6,400 nt of DNA from Lentimicrobiaceae bacterium (GTDB lineage: Bacteria; Bacteroidota; Bacteroidia; Bacteroidales; WCHB1-69). A model generated the notes under the pieces. It saw only the letters and a program-made list of their open reading frames with translations, was not told where the DNA came from and searched no databases. Where the stretch lies: NCBI GenBank assembly GCA_009787485.1, contig WQWP01000128.1, positions 1 to 6,400 of the forward strand, in the 5' to 3' direction. Positions 5,001-6,400 of this stretch are shown piece after piece (within the stretch, counting starts at the first letter, position 1; the number at the start of each line of letters is the position of its first letter). A program made the position numbers and the translations under genes.

Positions 5001-6400
5001 CATTAGATAACTCGGCATTTAGATGGTTAGGAACCGGAACATTAACAATTTCAGAAGTTAATGAAAACACTCTCACTTTGGTAACCTCTGCCAGTACAAA
5101 TACAGAACGTGGAACCATTCATCTTAACAATGGAAGCACAACGCTGAGAATCAATGCCGGAGAAATTGGAAACTCTTCTTCTGAAACAGAAAATGTTATA
5201 ACAAATCCGCCTAATGCCACAGTGATTATAGCTCCTCCTACAATATCAAACGAAAGCGCTGATATCAATCAAGAATATGATGGTACAGGTACCATTTCTG
5301 CAACTGCGCATACCCGCATTAGAATTTCAAGTTTCTGGTACCAATGGTATAAAGATAACATAGCTGTTGACAATTCAAACTCATCTTCATTATTAGTAAA
5401 TACCGTTCCGCAAAGCGGCACTTATGTGATGGGAGCAAAAACGGTATTTTATGGTTATGAGTCTCTTGAAAGTTTTTCAAATCCAATTGAAGTTAATATT
5501 ACTAAAGCACCGGGCGCCGTTGTAGATGCACCCGTTTTTGAAAGTTCAACATATTACACTTTAACAATTTATGCAGTAACCCCGCCCGACAATGGTCAAA
5601 TAGTAGAATATGCAATTAGCGAAAGTAGCAATGTTAATACTATTGTAAGTTGGCAAACCGCTGTAACTTTCACAGGGTTGAACCAGAATACCACTTATTA
5701 CATATTTGCTCGTTCACAAGAAAACGACAATTACTATGCAGGCCCAATCCAAACAAGCGCTGCAATGGCTACCGAAGCTTTGACTTACACCATTACTGCT
5801 ACTGCCGGTGTTAACGGTTCCATTGCGCCAAACGGAGTAACCACTGTAATTCATGGGGCAACCCCCACTTACGTTATTACTCCCAACCCCGGCTACCACA
5901 TTACCGCCATTATTGTTGACGGCACCCCTATTACCTATACGGTTGATCCGGAAGTAACTGCGTCATACAACTTTACTTTCAATCCGGTAGTTACAAACCG
6001 CACCATCTCTGCAACCTTTGCCTTAAATTGCTATACAATGAATCCGAATAATAGTATCGGACTCGGAGCAACTTTAACAATGAACCATGTTGGTTGTGTA
6101 CCCCGTGGCTCGAACGTAACTTTCACCATCTCTGCCACTTGCCACCAATATCAAGTATGGGTTGGCGGTGTTTCTCAAGGCACTTTCAATGAGGTGCTGA
6201 ATGATTATGTTTTCACTTATTCCATAACCAATGTTACCGAAAAACTTCCTTTAATTGAAGTACTTACAACGGGGAAACAATATACCGTTACCGCCACTCC
6301 GGCTCCGGGCATTGACCCAATGGGCTATATCAGCCCTGCCGGAACTGCCACCGTAAATTGCGGCGATGATAGGGAATATCTCTTCCATCCGGAATTAGGA
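1997..6400 (+). CDS. Giant exported beta-helix repeat surface protein (3' end outside window)
   Basis: The frame is open without a stop from ATG 1997 to the last base (1468 complete codons); I checked it codon by codon and found no frameshift. Domain order by residue: signal peptide 1-22; N-terminal cap about 23-110; right-handed beta-helix about 111-1070 with some 26 coils of the [IV]-[ST]-G-G-x-[IV] type; Ig-like domain about 1079-1170; FN3-like domain about 1171-1258; InlB-B/Flg_new_2-like repeats 1264-1342, about 1345-1428 and from 1429 to the edge. No catalytic motif is apparent. This architecture is typical of large Bacteroidota secreted or surface proteins, which often end in a T9SS sorting domain; that end is not in view. 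A role as adhesin or structural surface fibre is inferred from architecture only. The coding sequence is richer in G+C than the regulator gene, most visibly toward the 3' end. The chosen start gives a standard signal peptide right after the promoter. Confidence 0.9.
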   Translation, partial: MKKFIISFLMFSVILAPSMLYANTPPDADYTFTITQTGTDFEAVGFAATSPGVPITIAPSAMIQDVINAIDLGRETAVKKLIFNGGATAIDLSTQSAIFAQGVYVFEGKVTSNTVNGTIRLESNASLYVVSGEIAATGTGRAIFSETLGAINVSGGTVKSELGVAIYSASAGIITISEENDSNSTLITSGSILGTSSATVTLAAVAGITADRLVILGGKIENVDGNTSSCAISNLSTGTISISGGEVYCETAMAISQTGAGTINVSGGSIKGYFNAINNTSSGYINIYGGILEGNIRPAIYTTSARVVNISETNPEIPTYISSSATQPYGTLHVRNLMSQGGFNISGGLIENKANGLGHVIMLEISGTNTISGGIIKATGGFIIENRDDNNINITGGELIGLGNSRGINNNYRGNINISGGIIRTENNAAIYTMPTSMGMITISQANENIPTLITSNYSDIETGGTIILGRLGGSITLLNVKGGKVENTNGNAILIVGQPINANILGGTVVSENSGAAIYNHGNGVITIDEENENIPTLVTSNCSVNTLGTIFLANQGTTETARLVVNAGTIKNADNSTGSPGRAIYNASTGAVNMTGGLVEANTGYAIHNASTGAINVSGGTIKSETGRGIHNASTGVITISEANASKPTLIITGELGGLGVPANYGIYLAAAGTVRETRLFIKGGTIQNNCKYAIYGACVYNASIGKIEISGGNLLADFGYCVYNTTGGMDMSGGYLHCNGDGSPASVAVCMANPGALGILNITGGTIRCESGAAISVQGMSGTTVNVSQVDDNVPTIISTGFKAGGAFSVPAAIYLQTQMTAATLNVQGGTIISDGVDGAFQGACIRTRESSHVNIYDGTLIVEDGIAVDLDYSGNFNMYNGLIDARNGSMALLSRYGYIVNVRGGTIQSAQNTAIWFDVTTSSGRLNISQDNPNIPTLITSAVNASDNRGTIQLGCVICGTTPQLTMTNGVIENTGNGPTVNNVSNVSVNINGGTVSALDNSAFRWLGTGTLTISEVNENTLTLVTSASTNTERGTIHLNNGSTTLRINAGEIGNSSSETENVITNPPNATVIIAPPTISNESADINQEYDGTGTISATAHTRIRISSFWYQWYKDNIAVDNSNSSSLLVNTVPQSGTYVMGAKTVFYGYESLESFSNPIEVNITKAPGAVVDAPVFESSTYYTLTIYAVTPPDNGQIVEYAISESSNVNTIVSWQTAVTFTGLNQNTTYYIFARSQENDNYYAGPIQTSAAMATEALTYTITATAGVNGSIAPNGVTTVIHGATPTYVITPNPGYHITAIIVDGTPITYTVDPEVTASYNFTFNPVVTNRTISATFALNCYTMNPNNSIGLGATLTMNHVGCVPRGSNVTFTISATCHQYQVWVGGVSQGTFNEVLNDYVFTYSITNVTEKLPLIEVLTTGKQYTVTATPAPGIDPMGYISPAGTATVNCGDDREYLFHPELG
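2375..5208 (+). repeat. Array of about 26 beta-helix coils (protein-level repeat)
   Basis: Coils of about 21-31 residues follow the consensus [ILV]-N-[IV]-[ST]-G-G-x-[IV]-x-[SN]-[ED]-x-x-x-A-[IV]-[YH]-N-x-[ST]-x-G. Clear examples are INVSGGTVKSE (residue 151 on), INISGGIIRTEN, VNMTGGLVEAN, INVSGGTIKSE and LNITGGTIRCE. This pattern suits a right-handed parallel beta-helix in which the GG turn and the Asn of the AIYN segment stack from coil to coil. The most alike neighbours are around 3750-3910, where AIYNASTG, AIHNASTG and GIHNASTG occur in succession. Repeats are conserved in protein but differ at synonymous positions, so they are not recent duplications. Confidence 0.85.
2522..5100 (+). repeat. 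Eight copies of a PTLITS plug motif dividing the beta-helix into modules
   Basis: The motif I-S-[EQ]-x-[ND]-x-[ND]-x-P-T-[LI]-[IV]-[TS]-[ST] begins at residues 176, 310, 443, 529, 642, 790, 932 and 1018 (bases 2522, 2924, 3323, 3581, 3920, 4364, 4790, 5048). Copies include ISETNPEIPTYISS, ISQANENIPTLITS, IDEENENIPTLVTS and ISQDNPNIPTLITS. Copies 1 and 8 have lost the proline. Each is followed within about 10-20 residues by a GTIxL-like strand and then by the first coil of a module, often ending [IV]-[EKQ]-N. A degenerate ninth copy may precede them (GKVTSNT...GTIRL, about residues 105-121). The intervening coil counts are 4, 4, 2, 3, 4, 4, 2 and 1. Confidence 0.8.
5231..5770 (+). other. Ig-like plus FN3-like domain pair in the beta-helix protein
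   Basis: Residues about 1079-1170 look like an Ig-like domain of the PKD/Ig_3 sort, with the W-Y-Q-W-Y-K-D-N strand near 1115 and a closing SGTYVMGAKT strand. Residues about 1171-1258 resemble the FN3-like unit common in Bacteroidota repeat proteins: an APGAVVDAP opening, then NGQIVEYAIS, a single tryptophan (SWQ), and a TFTGLNQNTTYYIFARSQEN strand. They probably act as a spacer or stalk between the beta-helix and the C-terminal repeats. Assignment is by motif resemblance. Confidence 0.6.
5786..6400 (+). repeat. InlB-B/Flg_new_2-like C-terminal repeats (at least three, last one cut)
   Basis: The first repeat (5786-6022) has the family signature: YTITATAGVNGSIAPNG, then a strand ending in ITPNPGYHI, then an IIVDG turn and a closing NRTISATFA. 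The second (about 6029-6280) is diverged and contains three cysteines, in CYTMN, VGCVPRG and ATCHQYQ. The third starts at 6281 (YTVTATPAPG...YISPAGTATVNCG) and runs off the window. These small beta domains are generally found near the C-terminus of secreted Bacteroidota and Firmicutes proteins, ahead of a sorting domain. Confidence 0.7.

Noticed and set aside
4864..5118. Reverse-strand 84-codon frame inside the beta-helix gene
   Set aside because: A by-product of repetitive coding on the other strand, with no recognisable domain and no promoter or start context.
2375..5208. CRISPR-like array
   Set aside because: The periodicity is at the protein level with diverged DNA and variable spacing; there are no identical direct repeats with unique spacers.
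2375..5208. Pectate lyase or other polysaccharide-degrading enzyme
   Set aside because: The fold class is shared, but no catalytic Asp/Arg/Lys pattern of a lyase or hydrolase is visible; the coils are short and uniform as in structural or adhesive proteins.
1997..6400. Frameshift or broken gene in the long repeat region
   Set aside because: A codon-by-codon read found one continuous frame with repeat motifs in register from start to window end.

Overview
The window looks like a chromosomal segment of a Bacteroidota (Bacteroidales-like) organism. The evidence is: Bacteroidota-type TAnnTTTG -7 promoter boxes in front of both genes, no Shine-Dalgarno sequences, a membrane-bound TPR/AraC-type regulator typical of the phylum, a surface protein built from domains common in its type IX secretion (T9SS) cargo, and an upstream gene tail that resembles a T9SS C-terminal sorting signal.

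Layout, all on the + strand. Bases 1-41 hold the last twelve codons and stop of a gene lying mostly outside the window. Bases 42-223 are non-coding and rich in hairpins: a GC-rich dispersed-repeat-like hairpin (43-74), a small hairpin (115-126) and an intrinsic terminator (127-151). A promoter at 224-231 precedes a 538-codon regulator gene (268-1884) encoding signal peptide, TPR array, coiled coil, one membrane helix and a cytoplasmic AraC-type helix-turn-helix. A perfect 32-bp palindrome (1879-1910) straddles its stop codon. A second promoter (1947-1954) precedes a very large open reading frame (1997 to the window end, at least 1468 codons, no in-frame stop) for an exported right-handed beta-helix protein.

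The large protein has a signal peptide, about 26 beta-helix coils of the [IV]SGGxI type, an Ig-like and an FN3-like domain, then at least three InlB-B/Flg_new_2-like repeats running off the end. The coils are organised at a second level: eight copies of a 'plug' motif (IS-E-x-N-x-N-x-PTL-[IV]-TS followed by GTIxL) divide the helix into modules of 2, 3 or 4 coils.

The genes are adjacent and co-oriented but appear to be separate transcription units. A functional link (the membrane regulator controlling the surface protein) is plausible and unproven. I see no CRISPR array, tRNA, rRNA or transposase. The most notable content is the two-level repeat design of the giant protein and a cluster of cysteines stacked in one module.
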